Under the pieces are notes generated by a model. That model saw nothing but the letters and a program-made list of their open reading frames with translations. It was not told the origin of the DNA and made no database searches. The translations under genes were made by a program, and so were the position numbers. DNA of 64,000 nt from Prochilodus magdalenae (taxonomy: Eukaryota; Chordata; Actinopteri; Characiformes; Prochilodontidae), in NCBI GenBank assembly GCA_024036415.1, contig JAMWET010000016.1, positions 70,001 through 134,000 of the forward strand. The letters are read 5' to 3'. Positions 1-11,090 of the stretch are shown piece after piece. How positions within the stretch are numbered: the first letter of the stretch is position 1; each line of letters opens with the position of its first letter.

Positions 1-405
1 AAGAAGCTGAGGTGCTACAATGTAGCCTAACAGCTGTACCATTTAAGGTGGAACAAGACAATTCTAACAAGAAGCTGAGGCGCTACAATGTAGCCTAACA
101 GCTGTACCATTTAAGGTGGAACAAGACAGTTCTAACAAGAAGCTGAGGCGCTACAATGTAGCCTAACAGCTGTACCATTTAAGGTGGAACAAGACAATTC
201 TAACAAGAAGCTGAGACGCTACAATGTAGCCTAACAGCTGTACCATTTAAGGTGGAACAAGACAATTCTAACAAGAAGCTGAGGCGCCACAATGTAGCCT
301 AAATGCTGTACCATTGAAGGTGGAACAAGACAATTCTAACAAGAAGCTGAGGCGCTACAATAGAGCCTAACCGCTGTACCATTTAAGGTGGAACAGAAAA
401 AACTG
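1..405. repeat. 68-bp tandem repeat, about six copies
   Basis: The unit begins AAGAAGCTGAGGCGCTACAA and repeats at 1, 69, 137, 205, 273 and 341 with few substitutions, so it is at least six copies and open at the left edge. Degenerate pieces carrying the motif CCATTTAAGGTGGAACAAG continue to about 470. It lies in the DHX58 intron after exon 5. Confidence 0.95.
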
Positions 406-856
406 AGCAAGAACCAGCGGCTTTGGAATAAAACTGTTGCACCATTTAAGGTGGAACAAGAAGCTGGTGAGCATGGAGAAGCATAAAGAAGTAAAGAGGA
501 GGTTTCTATGTTTCTGCTGCACAGGTGCGAAGCGTTAACTTAGTGTTGCTGTTTCACAGCACCAATTGGTCGGTACTGTTTTGACTCATTTACTAATATT
601 TGTGATAGATACTGATGAGAACACTGCAGTTGCAATGTAAGCAACAGTTAGCTAACCCACAACCAACGTTAGCTACATAACCTACTCTGTCCTTTACTCT
701 TGCATGATATCATGGTACTGGTGTGTAAATCGGATGGTGAGTTTTATTAATATTACTATTGAGCTAAAATATTAACTATCAAATACCTATACAACAGTGT
801 ATACATCTACATAGCAACCCTTCTCCTGAATCGCTAACTGCTCCTTTAAGTCTAAC

Positions 857-1756
857 CTTTCTTCTCCAGTTCCACCACATCATTTTCGTACTCCTGAGTG
901 CCCATCTCACGGAGAGTGATGTTTGATCCCATGTACTCATGGATCATCTTCATCATCATCTTCAGATGCTCCCCAAAAGGGTCCTAAGAAAGGATGAGAC
1001 GCCAACACAGATCATGCATGACACACATGAGCAGCAATGTTGGAACATCATGGTAAACAGACACTAAGACAGATGCAGGAGACACTTACAAAAAGCCGTG
1101 TATCCACGATGTCGTAATTTTTCTTGGGTCTGGGAACGATTTCTTTAAGCTCTGGCACGTAATTTTTGGTGGACACAATAACGGAGTCCAAATTCGCACA
1201 GATCTGTATGAGAGAGCAGAGATTATGCACTGACAGAACTAAGAGACAGCTTCATGACCAGAGCTCACAGCCAGTCAGGAATTACTGGAGATGGTTTATG
1301 TTTTCTGTAAAGGAAGTCTCCAGCATTTTCTGATCTACGCCCTCCCTCCATTCATAACAACAGACGCCAATGGATAGAGTTAGACTGATATGCAACACTG
1401 ATATGTAAATGAGCTCTTCTCTGAATGGCTTAGCCTGAACTGTGCTTCATTTTAGAAGGCTTCTTCATTCCTTATGGCTTTAGCTTTAATGGGCGGGGCT
1501 AAACTGCTGTTCATTTGCCCATTCTTCGTCCCCTAAATGAAACGATCATTTAAAGAAGATCATTTAAAAACTATATGTATGTATGTGTGTATGTGTGTGT
1601 ATATACATTGTTACACATACATACATACAGTTTTTAAATTATCTTCTTTAAATGATCGTTTCATTTAGGGGACGTAGAATGGGCAAATAAACAGCAGTTT
1701 AGCCCCGCCCATTAAAGCTAAAGCCATAAAGAATGAAGAAGCCTTCTAAAATGAAG

Positions 1757-1828
<72 letters not shown>

Positions 1829-4800
1829 ATATGTGGATCATGTAGACCAAATTGACCAAATTTTTTGCTCAATGTTTACAAATGTTTACATATAACAACA
1901 AACTCTTTTACTGCAAAATAATTCATGACTGTTATTGCTACATGTTGCTACGATGGTCAATTCAGCTTATTATTTCTTGCTCCACCTTAAATAGTACAGC
2001 AGTTAGGCTACATTGTGGAGCCTCAGCTTCTTGTTGGAATTGTCTTCTTGTTCCACCTTAAATGGTGCAGCAGTTAGGCTTAAGACTATTTCAGAAATTG
2101 GCCCCACGCTCTCACAAAAACACACCTGTAGCACATGATTGACAGCTCCCATCAGGGTCTTGGCTCCACCCGTGCCTGGTGAGGCAGTGAGGCCCAGAAT
2201 CTGAGGTAGATTCCTCATTCCTTCAATCTTCCCCTTCACGTAGCGTGTCATGATCTTATTATACACGGCGTCCTTATTAGTGTGGTGGCACTCGTCTATG
2301 ATCAGCAGCGTGAAGTCTGAATACAGGGACAGAGGGCACAGAGCAGATAACAGTTATCAGCTATGAATAGATAAACCTGCTTTACTGATTCATGATGCAT
2401 GATAGGCCGGGCTGGTGGAAGTAAAAGCCAGCATACTGTAGAATGTCAGAGCTTGGAAATTGCATGTGGGGGGAGTTGTCTTCAAGACAAAATAAACAAA
2501 TACATTATATATTTTTCATTTTTAAGTAATTTACTTATGATTTTGCATTCTAATGCTAATGCTATAGTGTGTTCTCTGTAGACATCCACCGAACGCTATA
2601 GGCGTTGGCAGCATTAACATTGTCATAGCTGAAAAGGGAGAGTTCGGGACCTAGACCTGACATACTGAACTTCATCCACTGTTGGTCCTCCTTCTTAAAC
2701 TGTTACATAACAGTCTCGACTCATTAATATTTACATTACGGTATTTAGCTGAGGCTCTTATCCAGAGCAACTTACAAGGTTAATCATATTACAGGTGGGC
2801 CAGTGTAGTGTTAGGAGTCTTGCCCAAGGACTCTTATTGGTGTAGCACAGCATAGTCACCCAGACTGGGATTTGAAGGAGTCTCCCACATGTGGTGATGG
2901 TTGCCTAGTGGGTAGTGGTGTTATCTGCTGAGCTACACCAACCACCATTTACACACCCAAATTTCAAATATAACACTGTAGCAGCAATGAAAACAGTCCA
3001 CTATGTGGAGAAATCCGACATTCCCGGCTGTCAAGGGGATATCAGCATTTGTCCTTCCCTTCCCAAGGAACCAAACTGCTGACATGCATAGCTGATGTTC
3101 ATCTTCAAACCAGGCTGTAGTAGGCTTCCAGTTCTCCAGCTTCTTAAATGAATGTCCCGTTCCACCTTAAATGCTACAGCGTATACAGGTGCCAGAATAA
3201 CCGTGGCGTCAGTTAAGGTGGAACAAAGAAACAAATGCATCACCCACATCTCAGTGTTCTAAACACCACTAGTTCAGCTGTTAGTTTGCTCTGCACATTC
3301 CACTCTGGGTAGTTTCTAAAACCTTGGACACTATGCAGCAGCTTTGCTCAGTGTTTGGCACTAAAGAGGCTGGAGAGACGAGCAGTTGCACCTTTATTAG
3401 CCTCACAGCCCAACAGCGGCCTGTAAGCAGCAGCCATGCTGTGTGGCTGGATCACTGTTTGTTGGTTGAAGCAGACCACCTTAAACTCGACGTTTAATTG
3501 ACTATGACTTTAATCTACTTTGAGTTTTAGCGGAGGTCAAAAGCAAGTAGCTAGATAGATAATGCTACCAGGAAAATGGACTAAACAGCATGATGGCCTC
3601 AAACATCAAAGCACACTTTTAAATATTGAATAAATACATTACACCATTAATAGAAGACATCAGTCAGCACTTCATCGTTACCGGGCCAGGTCCCTAGGTT
3701 TAAAAGCGATAGATGTCCTGCAGGTGTTTTACCTGTGAGCTCCACATGCTTTTCCTCCTCTGTGTTTATCAAGGCATTCTCCAGAATCTGTGCAGTGCAG
3801 ATAACCAGGTCCGAGTCCCTGACCACACGACCAAAAAAGTCCTTCTCCTTGCTGTCTCCACTGATGGGCGCTATCTTCACAGCATGACCCAGGTGGGGCC
3901 GGAATTCTTTCTGGTAGTGCTGATCAACCAGGTGCACCTAGGAAACACAGGAGCAACCGTACTTTTACAACATGAGACATATCAGTAAAGGGAGAAGATA
4001 TGAACCACCCCAGGACGCAAGAATCCCCCAGACTCTTACGAAGATGCTGCAGTCACCTCTCTTAACACTATACTCTTTGCCCGAGCTGAGCTATAGCTTA
4101 AACTGTGTAGTCTATTGTGGAGCTACTGCCCATCCTGTGCACTCTGATGCTGCTGCTTCACCTGCCTCAGCTGGGCGCCACTGCCTGCCTGCATTGCTGA
4201 CCAGTTTGTCTAACATGGACATTATTCTCCCCGTCCTGGGCTGCGAGGGGGCTTCATCCGGGCACACCCATTTACATTTACGGCATTTAGCTGACGCTCT
4301 TATCCAGAGCGACTTACGAGGTTAGTCACATTACAGGTAGGCCAATGTGGTGTTAGGAGTCTTGCCCAAGGACTCTTATTGGTGTAGCACAGCAGTTACC
4401 CCAGACTGGGGTAATCAGAGACCACTTCTCTTGTTCGTTCTAATAGGCCATCGTCATAGTCTTCTATCTAACAGCTGCTGACAGTTAATCGGTTCAATAT
4501 TCTGTGTGCTAGTTTTGCTATCTGGTGGCGACCTGAGGAAGACAGGCTCCCCTTTGGAGTCCTGGTTCTTCTCGAGGTTTCTTTCTCTTGCTCTGTGTGA
4601 GTCTTTTCTTGGCACTGTCGTCCTCGGCTTGCTCACTGGGGGACTGGACCCAGAATCTCGGGTCTCGCAGGAAGGAGCTATGTGAATAAATTTAACCTCA
4701 CTTGTTTCTGAAATGTTTTGGCGCAGGATAGGTAGTGACACCAGATTGGTTCTTTGTGACCATGAGCTGCTCCTTCAAACTGTGTGGGTACCTTGTTGAC

Positions 4801-4965
4801 GAGAACAGCCACTTTGCCCTTGGGATTCGACTCCAAGTGCTTTTTGGCCACATAAACTGCAGCTCGAGTCTTTCCTCCTCCAGTGGGCAGCCAGATGATG
4901 CTGTTTCCGCCCCTCAGAGCCACCTGAACCACCTCCTCCTGATACAACCTCAGCGTAATCTCCAT
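857..4965 (-). CDS. dhx58: DHX58 / LGP2, RIG-I-like RNA helicase (5' part, residues 1-270)
   Basis: Cytoplasmic double-stranded-RNA-binding ATPase that modulates MDA5 and RIG-I signalling. Coding exons read on the minus strand: 4792-4965, 3733-3937, 2126-2316, 1090-1203, 857-983. All are bounded by AG/GT and their phases join without a break (58 codons; 68+1 nt; 2 nt+63; 38; 42+1 nt). Visible motifs: Walker A in [11 protein letters not shown] (K32), TAQ at about 106-108, DECH box at 134-137, and TAS in [11 protein letters not shown] at about 170-172. The absence of CARDs before the helicase and the start at MEITLRLYQ, like mammalian LGP2, distinguish it from MDA5 and RIG-I. An AG sits directly before the ATG, so the 5' UTR is spliced. 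The second helicase lobe and C-terminal RNA-binding domain lie beyond position 1; nothing RLR-like is seen in 1-856. Introns are full of repeats. Confidence 0.95.
1444..1757. mobile_element. Foldback MITE-like palindrome
   Basis: The two arms of roughly 130-140 bp are near-perfect reverse complements with about six mismatches. Outer ends are GCTTCATTTTAGAAGGC and its complement. The loop is a TATG/TG microsatellite at about 1573-1627. The element sits in DHX58 intron 3 and is followed directly by a (TA)n run. No transposase is present. Confidence 0.85.
1758..1826. repeat. (TA)n microsatellite
   Basis: Uninterrupted TA dinucleotides abutting the right end of the foldback element. Confidence 0.98.
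1977..2085 (-). repeat. Inverted partial copies of the 68-bp repeat
   Basis: Reverse-complement relatives of the 1-405 unit: two TTCCACCTTAAAT... blocks separated by GCCTCAGCTTCTTGTT. It lies in intron 3 of DHX58, only about 40 bp from the exon 3 donor. A further degenerate pair of the end motif, in both orientations, is at about 3163-3226. Confidence 0.8.
2730..2946 (-). mobile_element. tRNA-derived SINE (family 1), antisense to the printed strand
   Basis: Read on the minus strand, the head is tRNA-like and the tail contains AGTTGCTCTGGATAAGAGCC, a variant of the tail shared by many teleost SINEs and LINEs. Related copies in the window are at about 4270-4412, 31222-31428, 61600-61810 and 62055-62100. 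Here the B box region (GATTTGAAGGAG on the plus strand) is decayed. Confidence 0.75.
4270..4412 (-). mobile_element. SINE family 1, head-truncated copy
   Basis: Contains the tail block CATTTAGCTGACGCTCTTAT (plus strand) and the middle block GGAGTCTTGCCCAAGGACTC. It stops near CCAGACTGGGG, so most of the tRNA-like head is missing. It lies in DHX58 intron 1. Confidence 0.75.
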
Positions 4966-5167
4966 CTGTGTAAACACACACACACAAGAAAGGCACAGGA
5001 AGCTCATTTGGTGATGTAATCCATTCAGGAATTTGACATGTAGGAAACTGACATGCTCAAACTTTTACACATGCCTGCAATTCCCATTCCTGTATATCTT
5101 TTATTTACATATTAGCTACAGAGTAAAACATAACAGTTACTAAATAACCGTAAGATAAATACAGGCC

Positions 5168-5852
5168 TAGCTGCACCCAGAAGCAATCAACCGACAGGAA
5201 TGAGACTAAGTGGGTAGGTATGACGTGGTTTCACGTTTCATGTAAGTAAGGACGGGCCTTATCGCTGTATCTGACTGACCCAAGGCCCAGGACTGTGGAC
5301 ATTCAGCCAGCAGCAATGCCCTCCATGAGCCATCCAGTTAGTGCCAGCACCATTGACAGACGGATATATGTCACAGGACTACATACACACACCGTTACAA
5401 CAACTGCCCTTAACACCACGTCAACATCACTAGACTGAAATGGTGTGGCAATCTGAGTGGCAGAGGGTCAACTTCAGTGACGAGCCCCGCTTTTGTATAG
5501 GTGGAGACGACCAACGAATCTGAGGCACCACGATCAACGCCAAGATGAACAGTTTGTCCCACATCCAGACACAGCCTGGTCTTACTCCACCTCCAACCCT
5601 ACCACACAATCTGCAGGAACTGTGTAAGAACATTCCAGCTGCATGGGATAGATTATCACAGGACACCATCAGGAAACTATTATCCATTAGCGTTAGCAAA
5701 CATGGCGGCCCAAAGCCATACTGAGAGACACTACCTCTGTATGTGTAGCTCAATAAATACCAGTGTAAATGTATCGTCATTTATTGTTCCTGGTAACCTT
5801 TATCTTCCTTCCCAACAGCACCGCAACCCCACACTTCCTTCTGGGGCAGCTA
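5168..5852 (+). mobile_element. Degenerate Tc1/mariner element, family A
   Basis: It starts with TAGCTGCACCCAGAAG and ends with the inverse CTTCTGGGGCAGCTA. Remnants of a Tc1-type transposase can be read on the plus strand, including ELCKNIPAAWDRLSQDTIRKLL-like sequence near 5620-5690, interrupted by stops and gaps. Other family A fossils in the window: 16661-17687, 24634-25165, 57270-58200 and 63362-63800. It cannot encode an active transposase. Confidence 0.8.
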
Positions 5853-6040
5853 TTATTTATCTGAATGATACGCCTGCAGCTTAATAGGTTAAAGAAGAGA
5901 CACTGTCAAACGTAAGTAGGGAACTTTCATCAATTGGGTAAGATATGAAAACAAAGTCATTCAGAGTGTGCAGACACAAAACGTTCCATGTTTACGACAT
6001 CAGTGATAGGAACCAGACGTCTGAAGAGCATTAACATCTA

Positions 6041-6573
6041 CACGGGTTGGACAATGAAACTGAAACACCTGGTTTTAGACCACAATCATTTATTAGTATG
6101 GTGTAGGGCCTCCTTTTGCGGCCAATTCAGCGTCAGTTGGTCTTGGGAATGACATATACTGCGTCCTGCACAGTGGTCAGAGGGAGTTTAAGCCATTCTT
6201 CTTGCAGGATAGTGGCCAGGTCACTACGTGATGCTGGTGGAGGTTCGTCCTTCTTGGTGGTATGCTGACATTACCCTGGATACCGTGGCTCTTGATACAT
6301 CACAAAGACTTGCTGTCTTGGTCACAGATGCGCCAGCAAGACGTGCACCAACAGTTTGTCCTCTTTTGAACTCTGGTATGTCACCCATAATGTTGTGTGC
6401 ATTGCAGTATTTTGAGCAGAACTGTGCTCTTACCTGCTAACTGAACCTTCACACTCTGCTCTCACTGGTGCAATGTGCAGTTAATGAAGATTGGCCACCA
6501 GGCTGGTCCAATTTAGCCATGAGACCTCCCACACTAAAATGACAGGTGTTTCAGTTTCATTGTCCAACCCCTG
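6041..6573 (-). mobile_element. Non-autonomous Tc1-like element, family B, deletion type 1
   Basis: Ends are CACGGGTTGGACAATGAAAC and its complement, with a flanking TA at both sides, the Tc1 target duplication. The interior keeps the region around the transposase N-terminus (minus strand) and the opposite end, with the middle deleted at the junction GCTGGTGGAGG/TTCGTCC. The same junction is present in the copy at 57615-58146. Confidence 0.85.
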
Positions 6574-7431
6574 TATGTAAAAGAAAACGATGGACTGCCT
6601 GAACATTGTGGGAAAAAACAAAAAAAATATCAATCATAGATTTTAAGTCTGAAACATATTTAGAGATATGCAGGTGGTTTAAACGCATAAAATACCAACA
6701 GTATACCCCTTTTAATATTATATACAAAGCTTGAGTAGGTCCACAGCTGACTGACTGTAAATAAATGGCTATATTTGTGCTGTAAACATTGCGACCTCCT
6801 GGTTCCCATCAACACCACCGTAGAGAACTTCAACTCTTCCCTAACTACTTCCCATAAAACCACTCCCAATAAGTTTGTTTACATCCTAGTGACGAATTGT
6901 GGTTCCATAACTCCACTTTAAGCGTCTCCTAGCAGCGTCAACTGATGCTGGGGAGTTTCCATTATTTTGCCTTTGAGCTCCTTCCACCTGCAGGCAAATT
7001 AGGAAGACTAGTGTCTGTCAACCTCCAAGTCATGGAGGTTGGTGGCTTCCCTGCTCCCAAAACAACTGGTACAACTGATCAGCTCTGTAACAAGACCTTT
7101 CAGAGTTACAGGAGGGAAAGCCACTGATATGTCGTTCACTGTCTCATCAGCAACAGTAACTTTCGTTCCACACACAGTTATTGTTTGGAATTCTTTTGAA
7201 CATCAGATTAGAAAATCTCTGTCGAATGTCATGGTATATTAAATGTCAACAACGCAGGAATCCCAATATACCGGCTAGATCTAGCCTTCCTTTCAGGAAG
7301 TATTACCCCACACAGAGCCAAACTTCACTCACTGAAGTCAAAATAAATGTGTCTCTGGTCCTAAGCTCATCATTCTAGACTTGTTTGAACCAGAAGAACT
7401 AAAAACACTACAGGCCACCAGGATCACTCAC

Positions 7432-7490
7432 CTGCACTGTGGTGGGGGTTTGACAGAGCTGTTAGTAGGAGATCTCGGAGCCTTCTGAGC
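7432..7490 (-). other. dhx58: Predicted noncoding first exon of DHX58 (5' UTR)
   Basis: A strong donor (CAG then GTGAGTGATC) closes an exon at 7432 on the minus strand. Joined to the acceptor just before the DHX58 ATG, the frame of the ATG has an in-frame TAA upstream within this exon, as expected for a 5' UTR, so the start at residue MEI is retained. The 5' limit near 7480-7490 is inferred from a TATA-like box at about 7511-7518. The link to DHX58 is an inference; an RNA-seq junction 7432 to 4965 would prove it. Confidence 0.45.
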
Positions 7491-7509
7491 AGATATCGCC
7501 TCCTCGACT

Positions 7510-7557
7510 CTTATAAAGGGACTCTCGGTCAGCCTGGCTGCATGAGAAACGAAAGTG
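7510..7557 (-). promoter_or_regulatory. Candidate interferon-type promoter: IRF/PRDI-like site plus TATA-like box
   Basis: On the plus strand 7544-7557 reads GAGAAACGAAAGTG, containing the IRF core AANNGAAA. It differs from the PRDI element of the interferon-beta promoter only at the two N positions. About 26-33 bp closer to the gene, the minus strand has CCCTTTATAAG (TATA-like). LGP2 is known to be interferon- and virus-induced. The order IRF site, TATA, predicted start, donor site fits a DHX58 promoter read on the minus strand. Confidence 0.45.
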
Positions 7558-7635
7558 GAAGAGCAGGCTGGAATAAGGGCCCAGCAGAGGGGGGTGAACG
7601 ACATACAGCACTGGAGTGGTGGAGGGTAAACGCCA

Positions 7636-7708
7636 GTTGGACACACACACACACTACATATACACACACACATATACACATATATACATTATATATATGG
7701 GTGGGTGG

Positions 7709-7748
<40 letters not shown>

Positions 7749-7772
7749 GTACACACACACACACACACACGA
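7636..7772. repeat. Compound (CA)n/(TA)n microsatellite
   Basis: CA and TA dinucleotide runs with interruptions. It explains the long low-complexity open frames seen on both strands here. Confidence 0.95.
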
Positions 7773-9050
7773 TAGAGTATGTATCTGAGTGGACCCCTGA
7801 ATGAGCATGATCTGGTGGACCCCTAAACCAGCCCCCTGCATCAGATAAACAGCATTTGAAGCTTTCGACTTTGAAAGACTGTAGATCTGAGCACACCCAC
7901 CCACAAGTGTTTTTGTCTTCCACTGTGAGAAGACAACACAGTGCTATGTGTACGAATGGATGTGTATCTGTCACGATGATCACTTTTAAAATGGAAATAG
8001 ACATAGCAGTAACAACGGCCACCCCGAGGTCCAGGACTCACTCGCATCACTGAGTCTGTTTGGATTATTTGGATCATGAGAAACAGAAAACACAACCAAC
8101 ATCCAAGACTGAGCATTAGAAAAATGTCCCTCCTGGTTTCCTTGAAAGCAATGTTCCTAGAAAGTACAGGAGCTGTAATAAAAGGCAAGGGCAAAAAACC
8201 TGATCAGAGAATTCATAGTGACCCACATGCTGTTCTGAATATGTGAATGTGCACACTCACCAAGAAACCACCGCGCAGCATCTATCGGCCCTGGCCTGCT
8301 TGAAGATGAAACAGCTTCCAGAATGCTGGAAATCATAGAAAAGGGTTCAGGCTGATGGCAAATATGTGCCATCCTCCCGGTCAAACAAACTGCAGGCAGA
8401 CAGACAGATCAGCAGTGCAGTCACAGTACTAGACCATAGGAGAAATCTTCACATCCTGTTTGAGCCCAGAATCCTTTATTTTAGTTTAAAGACTGAGAAT
8501 CTGGACTGAGAATCAACTGCTGTGTGAGCAGGGCCATTATAACAGCTCATACCAGAACAGGAGAGACCCTTGCTGGGCCCCACTCACATGCACAAGTGAC
8601 ATCAGGAAAAGGAAACTGAAGAGCTGAGGGGATTCACTACCTGTGTTTATGACTAAACGCAAGTAAACATACAGAAACACAAGCAGACCCACCACACGGT
8701 TTACGGGCCTGGTTACAGAAACCCTCCCATTATACGTTTCATAAGATCTCAAACTCACTGTGGTCCTGTGTTTCCTGCCAATATCAGCCCAATAAGGACA
8801 GCTTGTACAATGTAAACAATAGTATTTGTATGTGTGTTGTTTTTTTTAATACAGATTTTATACATACATACATATTATTGCACACTTTCTGTAAACCATA
8901 TAAACTTCATTTCACTTCTCAAATATCACTGTGTTTGCCCCCTATATGATATATTTAATGCAATTTTTATGCAAACAATCAATACTTTATAAAGGTAAAT
9001 CAGGAAAATTAACAACACTGCCCGAACTTTCACACCCCACTGCATACATA
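7773..9050. other. Interval upstream of the DHX58 promoter; no confirmed gene
   Basis: No recognisable protein is encoded. On the minus strand there are good donor sites after 8758 (CCACA then GTGAGTTTG) and after 8261 (TTCTTG then GTGAGTGTG), and an acceptor (CTGCCTGCAG) near 8391. These could be extra 5' UTR exons of DHX58 or chance. IRF-like cores occur at 8080-8091 (GAAACAGAAAAC) and 8611-8621 (GGAAACTGAAG). Confidence 0.4.
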
Positions 9051-9571
9051 CAGGGTTGGACAATGAAACTGAAACACCTGTCATTTTAGTGTGGGAGGTC
9101 TCATGGCTAAATTGGACCAGCCTGGTGGCCAATCTTCATTAACTGCACATTGCACCAGTAAGAGCAGAGTGTGAAGGTTCAGTTAGCAGGTAAGAGCACA
9201 GTTCTGCTCAAAATACTGCAATGCACACAGCATTATGGGACATACCAGAGTTCAAAAGAGGACAAACTGTTGGTGCACGTCTTGCTGGCGCATCTGTGAC
9301 CAAGACAGCAGAAGTCTTTGTGATGTATCAAGAGCCACGGTATCCAGGGTAATGTCAGCATACCACCAAGAAGGACGAACCACATCCAACAGGATGCAAG
9401 AGGAAGCTGTCTGAAAGGGATGTTCGGGTGCTAACCCGGATTGTATCCAAAAAACATAAAACCACGGCTGCCCAAATGACGCTGTATTGGCCGCAAAAGG
9501 AGGCCCTACACCATACTAATAAATGATTGTGGTCTAAAACCAGGTGTTTCAGTTTCATTGTCCAACCCCTG
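9051..9571 (+). mobile_element. Non-autonomous Tc1-like element, family B, deletion type 2
   Basis: Terminal repeats and flanking TA match the element at 6041-6573, but the orientation is opposite and the deletion differs. The transposase N-terminal region is retained and joins the far end at GCCCAAATGAC/GCTGTATTGG. The copy at 56825-57269 has the same junction. It is followed by a (TATG)n/(TG)n run at 9572-9650. Confidence 0.85.
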
Positions 9572-9612
9572 TATGTATGTATGTATGTATGTATGTATGT
9601 ATGTATGTATGT

Positions 9613-9646
<34 letters not shown>

Positions 9647-9650
9647 ATAG
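9572..9650. repeat. (TATG)n/(TG)n microsatellite
   Basis: Tetranucleotide then dinucleotide run growing out of the TA flank of the preceding Tc1-like element. Confidence 0.95.
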
Positions 9651-9659
9651 TCACCTGCT

Positions 9660-9830
9660 GCTACACAGTTTGTCAGCCATTGTCTAATCCTTCATCAGTG
9701 GGCACAGGACGCCGTTGGCTGAATACTTTTGGTTAATGGACTATTCTCACTGCAGTGACACTGAGGTGTTTAAACACTCCAGCAGCACTGCTGTGTGTGA
9801 CCCACACCACCACCACCTGTCCTGTAGGGC
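9660..9830. repeat. Dispersed teleost repeat, partial copy
   Basis: It shares ACAGGACGC, CACTCCAGCAGCACTGCTGT-like and GTGTGTGACCCAC blocks with a second copy at about 56320-56575. I recognise the type from many fish genomes but cannot name the class. Confidence 0.5.
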
Positions 9831-10179
9831 TTGAAGAAAAGGGGAAGTAAAACATACAGAGCAACAGATGTACTACAGTCTGTATCTGCTGAACTACAAG
9901 GGGCACCTATAATTGTAAAAGGAGCACGTAACATACATGTATATTCACACTGCAGTCATAAAGAGTACGTCAGCTGTACGACTGCCTTCTGAACGAGCCA
10001 GCCAAACCCCCAAAAAACAGCTCATGTAAAATGTTATTGGGTACATAAAACCAAACCCTGCAAGTAAAGCACCTGGAAGAAACAATATAGGATATGGACC
10101 TTTAAGATCGCAGTTATATATTACCTGTGAAAGAATAATAGAAGAGATGAAAGGATAAAGACATGTACCTTATAAAAAG

Positions 10180-10185
10180 TTTATT
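10180..10185 (-). terminator. Candidate distal polyadenylation signal for KAT2A
   Basis: AATAAA on the minus strand, followed downstream by T/A-rich sequence. If used, the KAT2A 3' UTR would be about 3.7 kb. Closer AATAAA hexamers are at 11968-11973 and 11923-11928 (about 1.9 kb 3' UTR). The sequence alone does not decide between them. Confidence 0.35.
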
Positions 10186-11015
10186 TTTTTTATAAACAGA
10201 AACACAGAAATACAGTACAAAGACCTGCAGCGATTTACATGCACCATCAAAATGCAACCAAAGCCATGAGCATCCCCTTTCTTCTTTGGGAAACACAATG
10301 TGTTTTTGATCGTTAGACAGAAGCCTGTAGAACTAAATAATAAAAATAAAGAAACGACAGAAACACTGCAGCACTTCTTCAAAGCTAGGTATGATTCAAG
10401 TAGGTGACCAACACAAGAACGAGATTACAGTGGTGCAGAAAAAACCACCAGGTCTGCGGAAAAGAACTCGTCAGTTAACGTCGTGAGGGCTTCGCTTCTA
10501 CATGTGAAGCTGCTGAGAGCATGCAGCATCAGAACAGGCATAACACGGGTATACAGAGCTGTGTACGTACTGGGTAATCTGTATAAGAACCTTTCAACAG
10601 ACACTTCAAACCAGCGGTCACCGGCCCACCTCATTTCTTTCAGGAAGGCAGATCTCCATAACCACAGTAGGTGACCACTGATGTAAATGAAAGTCCTCCA
10701 GGCTACAGCATATATCGTTTGTTAACAACCATTTCAAAAGTGCAGAATCATCATAGAAAAACTCTTTACTCGGAAGAGGAGCTTGGAAACGTCAAAAACA
10801 GTGACACATACTGAAAAGTATCATTGGAACAAGATTAATGTCGGTGTGTGGTTATTTCAGTGAGGTTCGGCATACCACCATGGATTCTCAAAGCACGGAA
10901 GAAACACTGCAATGTGAAATATGGCTTAAACAGTGGCACTACCGTTACCAGCAGCCCTGACCATAAGCTCCAAAGGAGGCGATCACCAGTAGTTCACAGT
11001 CAGATGAGCAGATGC

Positions 11016-11090
<75 letters not shown>

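Noticed and set aside
4966..5007. Upstream in-frame Met extending DHX58 (MSFLCLSC...)
   Set aside because: A splice acceptor AG lies directly before MEITLRLYQ, which matches the known LGP2 start; the upstream codons are intron.
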